DNA of 64,000 bases, from assembly GCF_000006565.2 (NCBI RefSeq), contig NC_031478.1:5046212-5110211 (forward strand), read 5' to 3'. The stretch is from Toxoplasma gondii ME49 (lineage: Eukaryota > Apicomplexa > Conoidasida > Eucoccidiorida > Sarcocystidae). Shown piece after piece: positions 36,504 to 49,000 of this stretch (position 1 is its first letter; each line of letters starts with the position of its first letter). The notes under the pieces are model-generated. The model saw nothing but the letters and a program-made list of their open reading frames with translations. It ran no database searches and was not told the origin of the DNA. The translations under genes were made by a program, and so were the position numbers.

Positions 36504-39500
36504 ATGGCTTTCCTCGTCGAGTTCGAGGACGGAAAGCATCCGACGCAGTGCTGGCGCCTGGCCTCCCGGAAGACGTACGTGATCGGCCGGAACTCGGGTG
36601 CGGTTGGCATTCGTTTGCCTCATGCGTCGATCTCTCGCAAGCATGCAGAGCTCTCTGTCTTCTCGGAAAAAGATGCCACACAAAGACGTCAAACGCAGAA
36701 CGCCGACAGAACACCCGCGCGCGAAGACTCCCGCAGAGGTCGCAGAGGGCGCAGTGTCTCCTCGAGTCGCTCTCGCTCCAGATCGGGCAGTGCGTCCAGA
36801 GACAAAGCTTCTTTCCAACTCCTCGAGCTGAGTGCGGTCAATGGCACTTTCATCAACGAAAAACGCATGCGCGAGGCGTACAGAGGAGCTGTCGACTCGG
36901 ACGTCGCCATCGCCTTTGCAGACTGTCCCCACAGATACAAAGTCCTCTCAGGTAGGCATTCGAACGAAGTCAACATTCATCAAGCGACTCCGTCTCCAGA
37001 CGCGCGTCGAGATACACCTGCAGATGCATGTCGGTGTCGCTGATCGGGTGCACCGCGTCTGTGTCTGGCGGTCCACACCGTCCAGTGCGGTTGGACAGAC
37101 TCCAGGCTAGCGTTTCTGCGGTTGGGGACGCCTCCGCGGTACCGAGTAGAGAGAGAGGATGTAGGAGGACTGAGAAGCTGCGTAGGCTCCAGCTGGGAGG
37201 CCCAGACAACCGCGTTCTCTGTGGCTGCTGGACCTCGCCACCTGACTACTTAATGCAGCGAGAAACAGTGTAGAACTTCAATCACGTACAGTGCCAAGGT
37301 CGCTCCCCATCGACTCTGTTCTATGCAAAAAGCATGAGACGTTCCGTCTTAACTCCAGCGATCCGCCACTGAGCACTGAGCCCACACGCTGACAGACTGC
37401 GTTCTTCTTCAGAGTCCTGTAAATAGATTTATTTAGGGAGATCAAAACAAGACACACTGGCACTTCTGGACCTTGGCACGCTTCTCTGGCGCGTAGAAGT
37501 CGACCCCCTCACTGCGGCTCTGTTGTCCTGTCTTCCGTCTCTCTCTGTCTCTCTCGAAAAGGAGACCTCTTCCCCTCTTTTTGTGGGTCTTTGCCTTTTG
37601 CTGGTGTGCCCGCATTTCACGAATCCCCGTGCGTTGCGTTTTTGCGTGTCTTGAGATTTTCGCGGCTTCCTCGAGAGACCGGATTGTTACTTCTTGCATT
37701 ATATTTGCATGGTTCTGACGATGGATGCTCTTTTCTCTCCCATGCCTCGCACCAGCGATCTGAGGATTGCTTCCTCTTCTTGTGCCGAGCCTGAGCTCTC
37801 CACCTTGAGAAGCTCTCTCTGTCCGTCGACGCGTCGACCAGGTAAAGCAAGGAATCAGCCGCCGTCCAGAACTCCTTGCTCTCTCCGCTCTACTCCGTCC
37901 ATCGTTCGTACTCCTACTGCTCTTGCAGTCTTTTCCTACCTCCGTCCACTTTCTGTTCTCACTCTTTCTCTCTCCTCTTCTCCCGCTTGGTCTCTCTCCT
38001 CTTCTCCCGCTTGGTCTCTCTCCTCTTCTCCCGCTTGGTCTCTCTCCTCTTTCTCCCGCTTGGTCTCTCTCCTCTTCTCCCGCTTGTCTCTCTCCTCTTC
38101 TCCCGCTTGTCTCTCTCCTCTTCTGCCCTGTTTTGTTCTCTTCTCTTGCTGGTTGCTTTCCATGCCTTTCCTCTTTCGTTCTCTCGAGTGCTTTGTCTTC
38201 TCGTCTTTGATGACGGCGGCCGAGAGCGACCACGGAAGATCTTTATGGTCGAGGACGAGCGCAAGCAATCGTATCCGACGCCAGTAATTTGAGTTGCCGC
38301 CAGAACGTTGAGACGACGCCGTTTCCTTCTTCGCGCTCGAGAAGATCTTTCACATATCCCTCCGCGTTGTCTGCTTGCCTTTCCTTTTGCCTTGTTTCCC
38401 TGCCCTCCCACCCGTGTTCCGTCCGTCGAGTTTCCTCGATCCCTCTCGTCTCATGTTGCTTTCGCATCTGCTCAGAGCGCTCTCGTATCTGTCTCTCGCT
38501 TTATGGCTTCAATACGGCGCGACACAGATTTCAGAAATACAGTACAGACAGCAGTTGAACACTCCTCTCAACGCTGATATATATATATATATATATAAAT
38601 ATATATATATATAAATATATATATATTTAAATATATGTATAAATAAATATATAGATATATATATATATATATATATGCGTACGGATATACGTGTATATAT
38701 ATATATATATATATGCAACTCTATCGATGCGCCTGGTTTGTGTGAGCGCAAGAAGCACCCTGACACACTGATCGATAAGCATAGCATTATCACACAGGTC
38801 TCTCTCTCTTTCTAACTGCGCAGGGAGAGCAGTCTCTGCGTAGTTCTGTCGCAAAGAACGAGATCGATTTGTGACCTCAACGCATGCGGAAAAGATAGAA
38901 TGTGTAGACACAGCGGGGGTGGATGGAGCAGCGCATGGAGAGACGTCCTGACGCCGGTGTTTGACTTCCAGGGCCGCGTTTTTGTCGCGGCACACAGCTC
39001 TGGAGAAGTCGTCACGAGCTTCGTTGGCGAGAAACGTCACCTCCGCGCTTCCCCGGAGGCACTAGTTCCTGTTTCTCTTGTTTGTCGCTCGCGTTTTTAC
39101 AACGAAGATTTTCCGCAGCAGGGGGCTAGGAAGACGCGAAGAAGGCTCGCGTTTTCATCCGTTCGGTGCCGGTTCCAAGTGTCTTTGTTCGCGAGTTTCA
39201 AGTCCTGTACCCAATTCCTTTCTCGCCATATCCTTTGGCACCGATAAGGTTGTCCTGGATTGCTGTTCTTTGTTCCGCAGAGCCACCGTCGTCCTCCCTT
39301 CCTTGCATTGCACCAAGGAGCCGGTCGGAGAGTCCACGTGGATCTTCTAAACTCGGAACGAAGTCTGAATCTCATGCTTCTTCTTCTCATTCTTCGTCGA
39401 CTCGAGAGACGCGCGCGTACAGCCGGTCGCGTTCGCGTGAGGGCGACGAGCGGCGCGGGCGTCGGCGGAGTCGCTGGTCGTCTCGCCAGGAGAAAAAGAA

Positions 39501-40883
39501 GAAAGCTCCCTCGCGTTCGCCGTCGCGTTCGTCTTCTCGGTCTTCACGGTCCTCTCGGCGGTCGCGGAAGAAGCGGAGCGGGTGGACAGACGCCTCCAGC
39601 GAGGAGAAGAAGCGCGAGGAGCTGGACGCACAGATGAACGAGATTATCGCGAATGCGCAGAGTGCGAAGGCGAAGCAGGACGCGGAAAAACGCATGCAGT
39701 CGGCGCTGGACGCCTCCCTCCAAGCCGGCGCGCTGACGAATCCGATGAACAGTGCGGGACTGAACTTGACGATCGGCAGAGGCTTGTCTCTGCTCAACTG
39801 TGGGACGCCTGCCGCTGTCGCGCAGCGTGCAGCGCAGGCCGCTGCAGATCGATTGCTCTCACCCTCGCCACTCGCGCAGGCAGCTGTTTTGAACCTCCTG
39901 GCGAGCAATCCTGGCCTCGCCGGCTTGGTTGGGGCCTCCCAGGCGCCCACTTCCTCCGGCCTCTCTGTGCAGGAGAAGCGAAAGCTGCTTTGGGGCAAGA
40001 AAAGCGAGAAAGAGAGTGAGAAGGAGAAGGCCGGGGAGGACAGCGAGAACGGGAAGGACGAGAAAGTCGTCGACCCCAATCGGTACTCACTCTCTTTCAG
40101 AGGAGACGAAGAAAAGAAACACAAATTCCTCAAACTCATGGGATTCAAGGGAGAAGCCCAACAGCCGCAGCCGTCCACCGCCGCCGTCACAACTGCTGTA
40201 AGCGAAGAAAAGAGCGTGGAGACAGGAGGAAGTCTGCGAAGGCAACAGATCGAGCGAGAAGAAATGCAGTGGTGTCTTCTCGGACTTCTCGAGCGTCTCG
40301 GTCTGCTTTTCAACATATCATCTGCGTGCGAGCAGTGTGCAAGCTGTTGACGGCTGTTTGTAATTTCGACCGCGTTTTCCAGACAATATTCGTTCGTCAA
40401 GAGTGTTCTGAAAAGCACAAACAAGACGCAGATATCGAGACATTTTATCTCCCTACACCTCTTCAGATTTCCGCTCTTTCGTCTACACATGTGTGCATGT
40501 AAGCATAGTTTTCTGTATATATCCGTATCTACCTGTGTATCCTGTCGTACATATATATATATATATATAAATGTATATGTATGTATATGTATATATGTGT
40601 GTGTATGCATGTATGTATGTTCATATTTATGTCTGTGTATCTGCATCTGCTTTTCACTCATTTATCAAAGCCTGAATGGGGTAACTTCCGAACAGGGAGG
40701 CAACGGAGAGGGACAAGCGAAAACATGCATTTTTAGCTTCTCGAATTTTCTTCTGTTTCTCCTCTTCAGGGAAAGGAGGCGCTCGACTCGGCTGCGCAGC
40801 AGAAAATGAATTCTGAACTCGAGTTTCAGTACTTCCAAGGCATCAAACGCAAGGACGGACGGAAAACGGGCCTCGGCTTATAG
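36504..40883 (+). CDS. FHA-domain protein with RS region and SMAP C terminus
   Basis: Exons 36504-36951, 39281-40197 and 40770-40883 join in phase (1, then 0) to 492 residues. Exon 1 holds a forkhead-associated domain: YVIGRN near residue 25-30, [10 protein letters not shown] near 41-50 and [11 protein letters not shown] further on; Arg, Ser-x-x-His and Asn-Gly are the phosphothreonine-binding residues. An Arg/Ser-rich loop of about 45 residues is inserted inside the domain. Exon 2 starts with an RS region ([18 protein letters not shown]), then a coiled-coil stretch and an Ala/Leu-rich segment. The C terminus ([10 protein letters not shown] plus, in exon 3, [19 protein letters not shown]) matches the small acidic protein-like (SMAP) domain. 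The combination suggests a nuclear protein in pre-mRNA processing or transcription. The 2.3-kb first intron carries a minisatellite and TA tracts. Confidence 0.85.
37966..38128. repeat. 24-bp minisatellite in FHA gene intron 1
   Basis: Six to seven copies of the 24-base unit TCTCTCTCCTCTTCTCCCGC+TTGG; later copies have lost one G or gained one T. Purely pyrimidine apart from the GC/GG at the unit end. Confidence 0.9.
38576..38716. repeat. Compound (TA)n microsatellite, FHA gene intron 1
   Basis: About 140 bases of TA/TAAATA units. Confidence 0.85.
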
Positions 40884-42868
40884 TCGGATCCAACGGACCA
40901 ACGGTCCGTCGCCGCGTCGCGGTTCGAGCACTTGGAGGAGATGAAGAGAACGAATTCGCGAAGAAAGTCGAGGGATGTCCATGGTGGAGAGGGAGTGGAG
41001 AGACTGTTGCAGCGTCTTTGTCACGGACCATGACTGAAAAGAGCAGACTTCTTTCGGTCGGTGACATGCACTGAGCTGCGAATCCCCAGAAAACCAATCT
41101 GGTCCTTCTTCGCTTTCCTCCCTTTTCGTTCCTTCCATATACACACAACTAAGTACATTCACATACATGCATATGCATCTTTATGTTTGTATATTTATAT
41201 GTAATGCATATATAGAGATGTATGTGTATGTGCGAGCGTGTGTACGAGAGCATCTGGATAGACCTACCCCGAGAAAATATGGAGATAAATGTGGTTGACG
41301 AGGAGCGGTGAAAGTTTGTTTTTGGTGATGCTCTTTTGCAGAGAGGTACAGGACGTTTTCTTCAAGCAGAGATAACCAACGACAAGGTGTGTGTCGCTGC
41401 TTGGTGATGCATCTGCATGCCTCTCTCCCTTTCTCTACACAAGCAGATATCTGAATAGATTTGTTTTAGTAAAGGAGTGCATGCACTCGGGGCCCCCGTT
41501 GGACATGGGTGGATGCAGGTAGACTGGGAGTGGGCGGACCTTCTTGCTTTCTTGCATCTACGAGCGCGCGCGACTCTGGACGCGCCCACTCCAGCGTCCT
41601 CTTCCTGGAACCTCTTCACTCCGCGTTTCGGTGTGACTTTCCCTCGCTACGCTGGCAGTCAAACAAACAAGCGGATCGTCTTGACTTAACACCGCATGAA
41701 CAGACAGGAGAACTTACGCACCCCGGTCGTCACCATCACCTGATCCAGACATCTAGTTCTCTCCCAGCATATGCAGATATCATCTCAGTGTGTGTATATA
41801 TGTATATACCTATATATATATATATATTTTTATATATATACTTATATATATATATATACGTATGAATATATATTTATACACGCATACACTTGTGAGAATA
41901 TGATTTCGTGATACAGATATTGTCTGTAAATAGTTGTCGGATTGCCTAAGGTTGGGAAAGTGTGTAGGGCAACTGGAAGTCTTTCTTTTTCGTGTTTAGA
42001 ATCGACATTTCTCACGTTTCCTTCAAGGCTGAGGAAGGACTGGTAGTCCTGTCTGCTCTCTGCATTCCTTCGAGTCCGTCCCGTTACGCTTCCTCTCCAT
42101 AGAAAGGACTGGGGAGACGCTCGTTTTTCTGTTTCCCTTCGCTAGAGAAGCGAGGCTCCTGCAGAGGCAACGCCTCCGCCCCTAGAGAGGACGGCGAAAA
42201 AACTTGTTTTCTGTGGAGCAAAGTCTGTTTTCGCTGTCAAAGACGCGGAAGAGAAACAAGTGTATTCGCAACCGTCTGGAGGCCGAGATACAGAGAACAT
42301 GTCCGGGAGGAAATAAAGAGTCGTAAATTTTTTTTGACCATCGACGTAGCTAACTCCTCCCCGTAAAGAAGGGTATGGCACCGAGTGGGGGCGTCAAAAA
42401 TCTGTGACTAGCAGACACAAAGTGATGCTAGAAAAGAAATAGATGAGAGAAACTAAGAACGCGACAGAAAAGCGAGAACGCGAAACACCAACGGAAGCGA
42501 AACGAAAGAAGCAGCAACGAAAAGAGCGGCTCAGAGACAAGAAGCGTGAGAGGAAAACGAAGAGAAACACGCAAGGAACGAAAGGTGACAGAAAAATACA
42601 AAACGCACAAGAAAACACAAGACGAGGCTAAACGACGGAGGCAGAAGCTACACAAAAAGAAGAACAGTCGGGAATGTTGAAGAGAAAATAGAACAGGGGA
42701 TGAACGTTTAGACCTGCGCGTTTTCCAGCTGTTCGCGGGGAAGGGAAGTCAGAGATATCTGTTTCTGTCTTGTCGCTCTTACGAGTCCACAAGCGTGAAA
42801 AACTCTTCGAAGACCGTAATGCGAGTTTGGAGAAAGATAAAACATCATGTCCTTCTACTTTTCTTCAG

Positions 42869-42904
<36 letters not shown>

Positions 42905-45405
42905 TGTGTGTAGTTTATGCGGGCCAGGACCAGGTGAAGATGGCGAAATGATGAACAGAGGGAGCAATTGAGATGGAACTCACATGCAGCTTCAAAAACG
43001 TGGATTTTACTGAATTTGAGGACATAGGGCACATTCTCCACCTTGCTGCCTTGTCTGTGAAGAGTCTGTCTTCCCCCTTTGTAGATGTCACACTGACGCT
43101 TTGTCTTTCTCTGACTTCACCTCTTTTTCTAAGCATCTCTGTCTACGTAACTACCTACCTCTTTCTCTCCACTCCCATTTGACTCCCTGAAATTCTCTCT
43201 CTCCGTTGATCTCGATCTCCACATCTGTACTCACAAATGTGTATCTCCTGACGTCTGCATATGTAACATACACCTGTCATTCCTACAAATACCCACCCCT
43301 ATATAAATATATATATATATGTAGATATGTATGTATATATGACTGCCCCAGTCTTCATCCTTTCTATTCACCTCTTTCTCCGTCTCTTCTCTCTCTGTTT
43401 CTTTCCTCGCTTCCGCTGTGTCTCTTCTTTTTCTTCTTCTCCCGTTCGTCTCCCCTGCGTGTTGGGGCGTTTGTGTTCACACCTGTTGTTTCGACGCCTC
43501 GCAGAAGGCGAAACTGTGGGAGAAGAAGAATCTCTTTAGAATCTCTTTTTTCTTGTTCTTTCCGTCGCACTCCCTCTGAGTGAGGACTCTCCTCAGACCC
43601 TCTCGCCTTTCGCCTTCGTTTTATCTCCAGGGAAAGCAGTGGAGAGAAAAGTCGGCGATGTGCATGCAACGAGTTCGTTTGCTTCTCCAGGGCGCTGCCG
43701 CAAAGAAGGCAGATAGAATTTCGGCAGAAAAGGAGACCTTCTTTCTTCGAGCAAAGAGAAGCGATTTCCAATCTTGTTTTTCTCGTTGAATTTCTTGGCC
43801 ATTGCCCGTTTCCGAGGAGTCCGGATCCCCCGGCTTGCTCGCGTCCTGGGACCTTCTCTGCGTTCGCGTCGGGAAAGGAGAACAGTAGTTGTGTTTCTCC
43901 TTTTCAGCTCGAAGGATGAATCGCTGCGTTCCTTACTGCGAGATGGCGTCTGAACAGTTCTTTTTCCAGTGATTTCCTCCTCGTTGTCTGAAAAGGAGCC
44001 AGAGGCGTCTCCACCGAGAGACGAAGAAGGAAGCTCGAGAGCTCTCCATGCTGATGACCCACTCGAGAGAGAAGAGCAGCAGCTTTCTCTTCACTCTGTT
44101 TGTATCTCCCGTCTCTGTGTCTCTTTGTTCGTCTTTCTTTTTCCACGCGGCTGTTCGAGCAAGTCTCGTCTTTCCCCGCTTTCTTCCTTCTCCCTAAGTT
44201 CCCTGAAAACCTCGACATTCCCGAAGAGAAAAAAAAAGGCTTCTCCTTCGAAGTGTCCATACACTTGGCGTTTTTGTTTTCGCTTCGCCCCTTTCTTTTC
44301 GGATGCATTGTCTCTTTTGCTCGTTTCTCAACGACGAAAGAAAAAAACGAACGCGAGAGCGAGAGAGGAGAAGGGTAAAGTCTGACGACAACAGGCAGAC
44401 GCTTCCTTCCTTCCAGGTTTCGACTTGTTCGTGCAGCTCTCTCTCTCTTTCACCGGTGCATGCAGTTTCTCTCGTCTCAGGATTCTTGTCTTCCAACGAG
44501 TCTCCTGTTCTCTCTCGCGATCCTGCCGACTTCTTCCACATCTCTTCTCTCTCATCGACAACGTATCCGTTCCTCTTCGAGATCCGCGGTTGTTCGGCTC
44601 TCTCGTCTTGCCGTCCCCGCCTTTTTCTCCTTCAGGTCTTTCTTTTCGTTCTTCCTTTGCCGTTTTCCTCTGATGCAAGTCTCCTCATCTGCGCCTCACT
44701 CCCTCTGCCGTCTGACTTCGTCCCCATCTTCCTTGTCGTTCCGATCTGACTTCCTCCGCAGTTTGTCTGTGTTTCTCTTCTTTCACTTCGTTTTCCACTG
44801 CTACTCCTTCGTTTCGTCCGTCGCAGATATTTCGTCTTCAGTATTTGAGACTTCACCAGCTCTCCCTTCTAGCGGCTCTCCGGGGTGTACGTACAATTGA
44901 GGAGGTCCGCGCTGCGCCGCCAGCCTTCGGCTTTGCTTCTAAGATGAACGCGCGTTTCGCCGCAGGAAATCGCGACGCGATCGAGCAAAGATTTACACCG
45001 ACGACGAGGAAGAGGGACTTCGTCCTCAGAAGCTCTTTTTTCCTCTCCTCCCCTCCCGCATCGCGTTTCTTTTCTCCACCTCGTGACTGTTTCGCCCTGT
45101 AGCGATTTCTTCTTCTCTTTGGATGCTCGCGTTTTGCTGCCTTTCCGGGGGCGCACTCGTTTTTCAACTCCGGAAAATCTCCGTTTTCCTCCCTCTTCCT
45201 ATCACCGAACAATGCCTACCATCTCCGCAGAGACTCCTGCCGCCGTACACTGAGGAGACAACGGGAACCGTTTACCTGAGACTACGCGTATATCCGTATA
45301 CATACATATTTATCTCTAAGCATGTATGCATCTACTTCATACCTACACGTATGCATACGTCTACGTAAATGTACTCATTCCCACATATAAATATATATTT
45401 ATATT

Positions 45406-45440
<35 letters not shown>

Positions 45441-46060
45441 GTTACATGTATATGCATACGGTTTAGTGGTGGCATTTGGTTCGCCTGTTTCAAGATTGTA
45501 TTTTTCCAGTCTTCAGTCCTTCTTTTCTCAAGGAACGACTCGTGCAGAAGGTTGGGAGCAGATAGGAAAGGAGCCGAGATGGAAGCTGTCAAGGAAGAGC
45601 GATGGTGACTCTCGTTGTCCTCAACTGACTCTCCTGGAGTTGTTTGTTCCCTGCTGGCCTCTCCGCTGCTTTCTCTCTCGTGTCTACTCTTTCGCTTGAG
45701 TGGGGCATTCGCCTTCTTCTCCTCTGAAGGTCGAGAGCCACTCGCGGTCTTTTTCCTTTTCTTCTTCTCCATTTATCTTCTTCGCTCTTTCCGTCGGCTC
45801 GTTTGATTTCGCGGCATGCTTCTTCTCTCTCCTCTCCTCTCTCTCACTCCTTCTTCTCGAGTTTGCCGCCTCTTGCTCTCCCTCTTGCTCTCCCTCTTGC
45901 TCTCCTTCTCCTGCTTCTCCTGTATCATCGTCTTCTTCTGCACCTTGTTCTCCTCCTCGTTCTCCGCGGGCGTTTGCGCTTGTGTTTCTCCCTGTGGTTC
46001 GTCGAGCTCCTTCGGCGCTGCATCTGCTCGGTTCGCCGTGTATTCTGCGCGTTTTCCGAG
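40884..46060. other. Gap between FHA gene and kinase gene with unresolved exons
   Basis: Contains TA tracts (41800-41880, 42873-42902, 43296-43345, 45383-45442) and several exon-like segments described separately. 40884-42970 shows nothing convincing. Confidence 0.5.
42973..44905 (+). CDS. Probable multi-exon gene, model not resolved
   Basis: Several segments on the plus strand look like exons. One starts at ATG 42973 (MELTCSFKNVDFTEFEDIGH) and can end at the GTAGAT donor at 43081. Others begin after good acceptors: 43505 (KAKLWEKKNLF), 43631 (GKQWREKSAM) with a second acceptor before GAAAKKADRISAEKE, 43967 (ISSSLSEKEPEASPPRDEEG), 44184 (FPENLDIPEEKKKGFSFE), a stretch near 44470 (SSNESPVLSRDPADFFHISS) and 44827 (ISSSVFETSPALPSSG, stop near 44900). 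They share an acidic/Ser character and the same strand as both neighbours, but not all junction phases agree, so boundaries and even the number of genes are open. No family recognised. Confidence 0.3.
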
Positions 46061-49000
46061 ATGGGGAACTCATGCGGCGGTCGCTGTCTGTCGGGAAGCT
46101 TGTTGCTGTCGCGGAACGAAGACGACATCCGTCGCCACTATAGAATCGGCAGGGTCTTAGGTTCCGGATCTTTCGGACAAGTTCGAGAGTGCACCAGGCG
46201 AGAGACAGGCGAAGTTTTCGCCGTGAAAATCATCGAACGCAAAATGACCGCCAAGGAACAAATGGCGCCTGGGAGACCCTCCAACGAGGCGATGATCAAG
46301 TCCGAAGTCAACATCCTCAAAGACCTGGGTACCGCTCCTCCACCTCAACACACTGCAAATGGTCGTTTCATTCTTGCGTCTAAATGCGGAGTTACTTCTC
46401 TCTGCAGTCGCTGGTGTCGCGATGAAGAACTGCTGCACGGGGCGAACGCGCGTTTCTTCCGCGGGACAGGACGCTGTCTGGGTGTGGAGAACTGGACCTC
46501 CAATCTCGCATTTGCCTCACCCACAAACAGTCCGAGGTGGACTGACTTATCTGCACCCCACTGCACCACTCCTTCTGTAGCGAGGTCTCATGCTCTTGCC
46601 GACATCGAATCAACAGCTGTCTCCCTGTCTCTCGCTGCACCTGCCGACCGTCTTCTCTCTGTACAGCCATTTACGCGTCTCTATCTACACCTATATCCAT
46701 TCCTTTATCCACATCCGTATCTATATCCATATCCATACCTATACCTACACATATATATATATATATATTTATTTATAGGCGTAGATCTACACCTGCATCT
46801 GAATCAGTGCCCAGATCTATGCGTGTACCTATATTTATATCTGTATGTATCTCTATACCTCTCGCTGCACCTGATTCTGTACGTCTACCGATGTCGGTGT
46901 ATAGATCTATGTCTATTCCTACGTTTATGTCTAGTTGTATACCCATGTCTGTATTGTCTGTATTTGTGCCTACATCCTTTCCTGTGTTTGTGTCTGTAGC
47001 TTTCTCTCTCTTTCTCTGTGTTTTTACGCAGATACATTTCTCGGTTCTGGCGAGGAGCAAGCAATGGCTTCTCTGGGTTGCTCGGTTTGTGGAAGTTTGC
47101 GAAAGGGATGCGGCAGTAGGTGGACTGTCCGTGACTAGATTCACGGGTGTTCGCTTGCATTCTTTCGCCGTCTGTTTTCAGATCACCCGAACGTAGTGAA
47201 GTACGTGGACTTCTTCGAAGATCGTCACTTTTTCTACGCAGTCCTGGAGCTGTGCGACGGTGGGGAACTCTTCCACGAAATCGTCAAGCGAAGACATGTG
47301 ACCGAGCAAGACGCCTCCAACTTCTGCAAACAGATGGTCGGCGCCCTCGCCTACCTCCACGAGAGAGGCATCGTCCACCGCGATGTGAAGGTAAACCCAG
47401 TCGCAGGGAAAGAAACGTCTTCACCTGCATTTGCCTTGCGCCGTCTCTGCGGCGTTGACTCAGTCAAGGGTGCAGCCGCATCACGCACCCACCGTCGAGA
47501 GCCCGGAGAGAAGACATGGAGCAAGCAGGACACAAGAGATCGCAGAAGACGGAGAAAAAGAGATAGGAGAAGAGAGGAGAGAAGAGATTGAGGAGGAAGA
47601 GAAATGCGTAGGGAGAACAGGAAGCAATGAGAGACAGAATTCGCGTCTCCTCGTTCGCATTCTCGCGAGTGCCGACTCGACTGTGCTGCCTGTGTCGCAA
47701 GGTGTGAAGAGAAGCGTTGAAAGAGTGACAGGTGATTTCTATGTGTCGTGGGTCACTCGAAGCGCTGGCCGAACGGATCGCTGTTTTTCCGTTTAGGCTG
47801 AAAATTTCTTGTTCAAAAGCAAGTCCCCCGACTCACTCATCAAGCTCATTGACTTTGGCATGTCCGCGAAGGTGAGTGTAGTGTTTTTCTGTTGCTCTGA
47901 CGCTCAGGGCGTCGTGAGATAAATCCAGACACGGCGCGTAGCAAGCCTTTTCACAAATTCACAAAACTGAAGACAGCTCGCTTTAGATCATGTCCTCCCA
48001 AGTCGTCGACGCTCTCCGGCTTTTTCCTCGACGTGAGGGGCGTCGAGATGTCTGTGTGCAGGAACTGAGGCCTGTGTTGGACGGAAGGCAACTACGCGCT
48101 TTCCGCTGGAGAGAATTTCCTAGCGTGTGTGTTTATCGAGCCTTTTGACGAGCGTAGCAGATAGCTGCATGCAGCTCCTAAATTTCCTCTGTCGTTTTGG
48201 CCCTCCAGATCCCACCTTGCGGGTATCTCACTGATCTCTGCGGCTCTCCGCATTACATTTCTCCGGAGTTGATCAGGTGAGGAAGTTCTGAGAGCCGTTT
48301 CCAAAACGCTTCCCCTTCAGCTCTTGACCTCTGGCTTCTTCGCGTGTGTCTGTCGCCCTGCAGCTGCCACTGTGGAGTGCGTGACTCTGCTGTTTTGTTG
48401 GTCGCTTCCTCCCTTCTCGCTCTTTCGCTGCAGTTCTCTCAGATCCTTTCTTCTCCTTGTGTCGCCTCTTCTGTTCAGCAAGCACTACGGAACGGGAGTG
48501 GACATGTGGGCCTTCGGTGTGATGATTTACTTGATGCTCTTTGGGCGCTATCCCTTCGAAGGCGCAAAGCCTGGACATATCGCCGTAAGCGCGAGCGCGG
48601 AGAAAAAACGCCGCGACAAAGGCGCGAAAGAAGAGAGAGGAAGACGCTCCTCGAAGCGGAATCACCGAGCGAGAGACAATGGCACTGCAAAGCGAAAGGC
48701 AGCCGAATCGAAACATAGAGAAACCCCGTATATTTTGAGGCAAAGCAAATCGCACTCAAAGACCGAGAAAGACGAAGCCTGGGAGACAAAGAGAACTGAT
48801 TCGTACAGAGAGAGAAAACCGATCCAAGGACGGAAAAAAGGCAAATTTAACCATGTACAGAGAGCCTGTGCAGATACAGAGAGACAGGGACTCTCTGCAC
48901 ACAGAGAATCCGGTAATCGTCATGGAGAGACACACACAAGGGGAAGTTGAAAAAGATATCAAAGACGCTTCTATGCCGGTGTGGGCTTCACATAGATCTT

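Noticed and set aside
37966..38128. Regular repeats suggesting a CRISPR array
   Set aside because: Units are directly adjacent without spacers, and the genome is eukaryotic.
37442..38467. Minus-strand frames rich in [18 protein letters not shown] repeats
   Set aside because: They read the complement of the 24-bp minisatellite inside the FHA gene intron; no start context or flanking domain.
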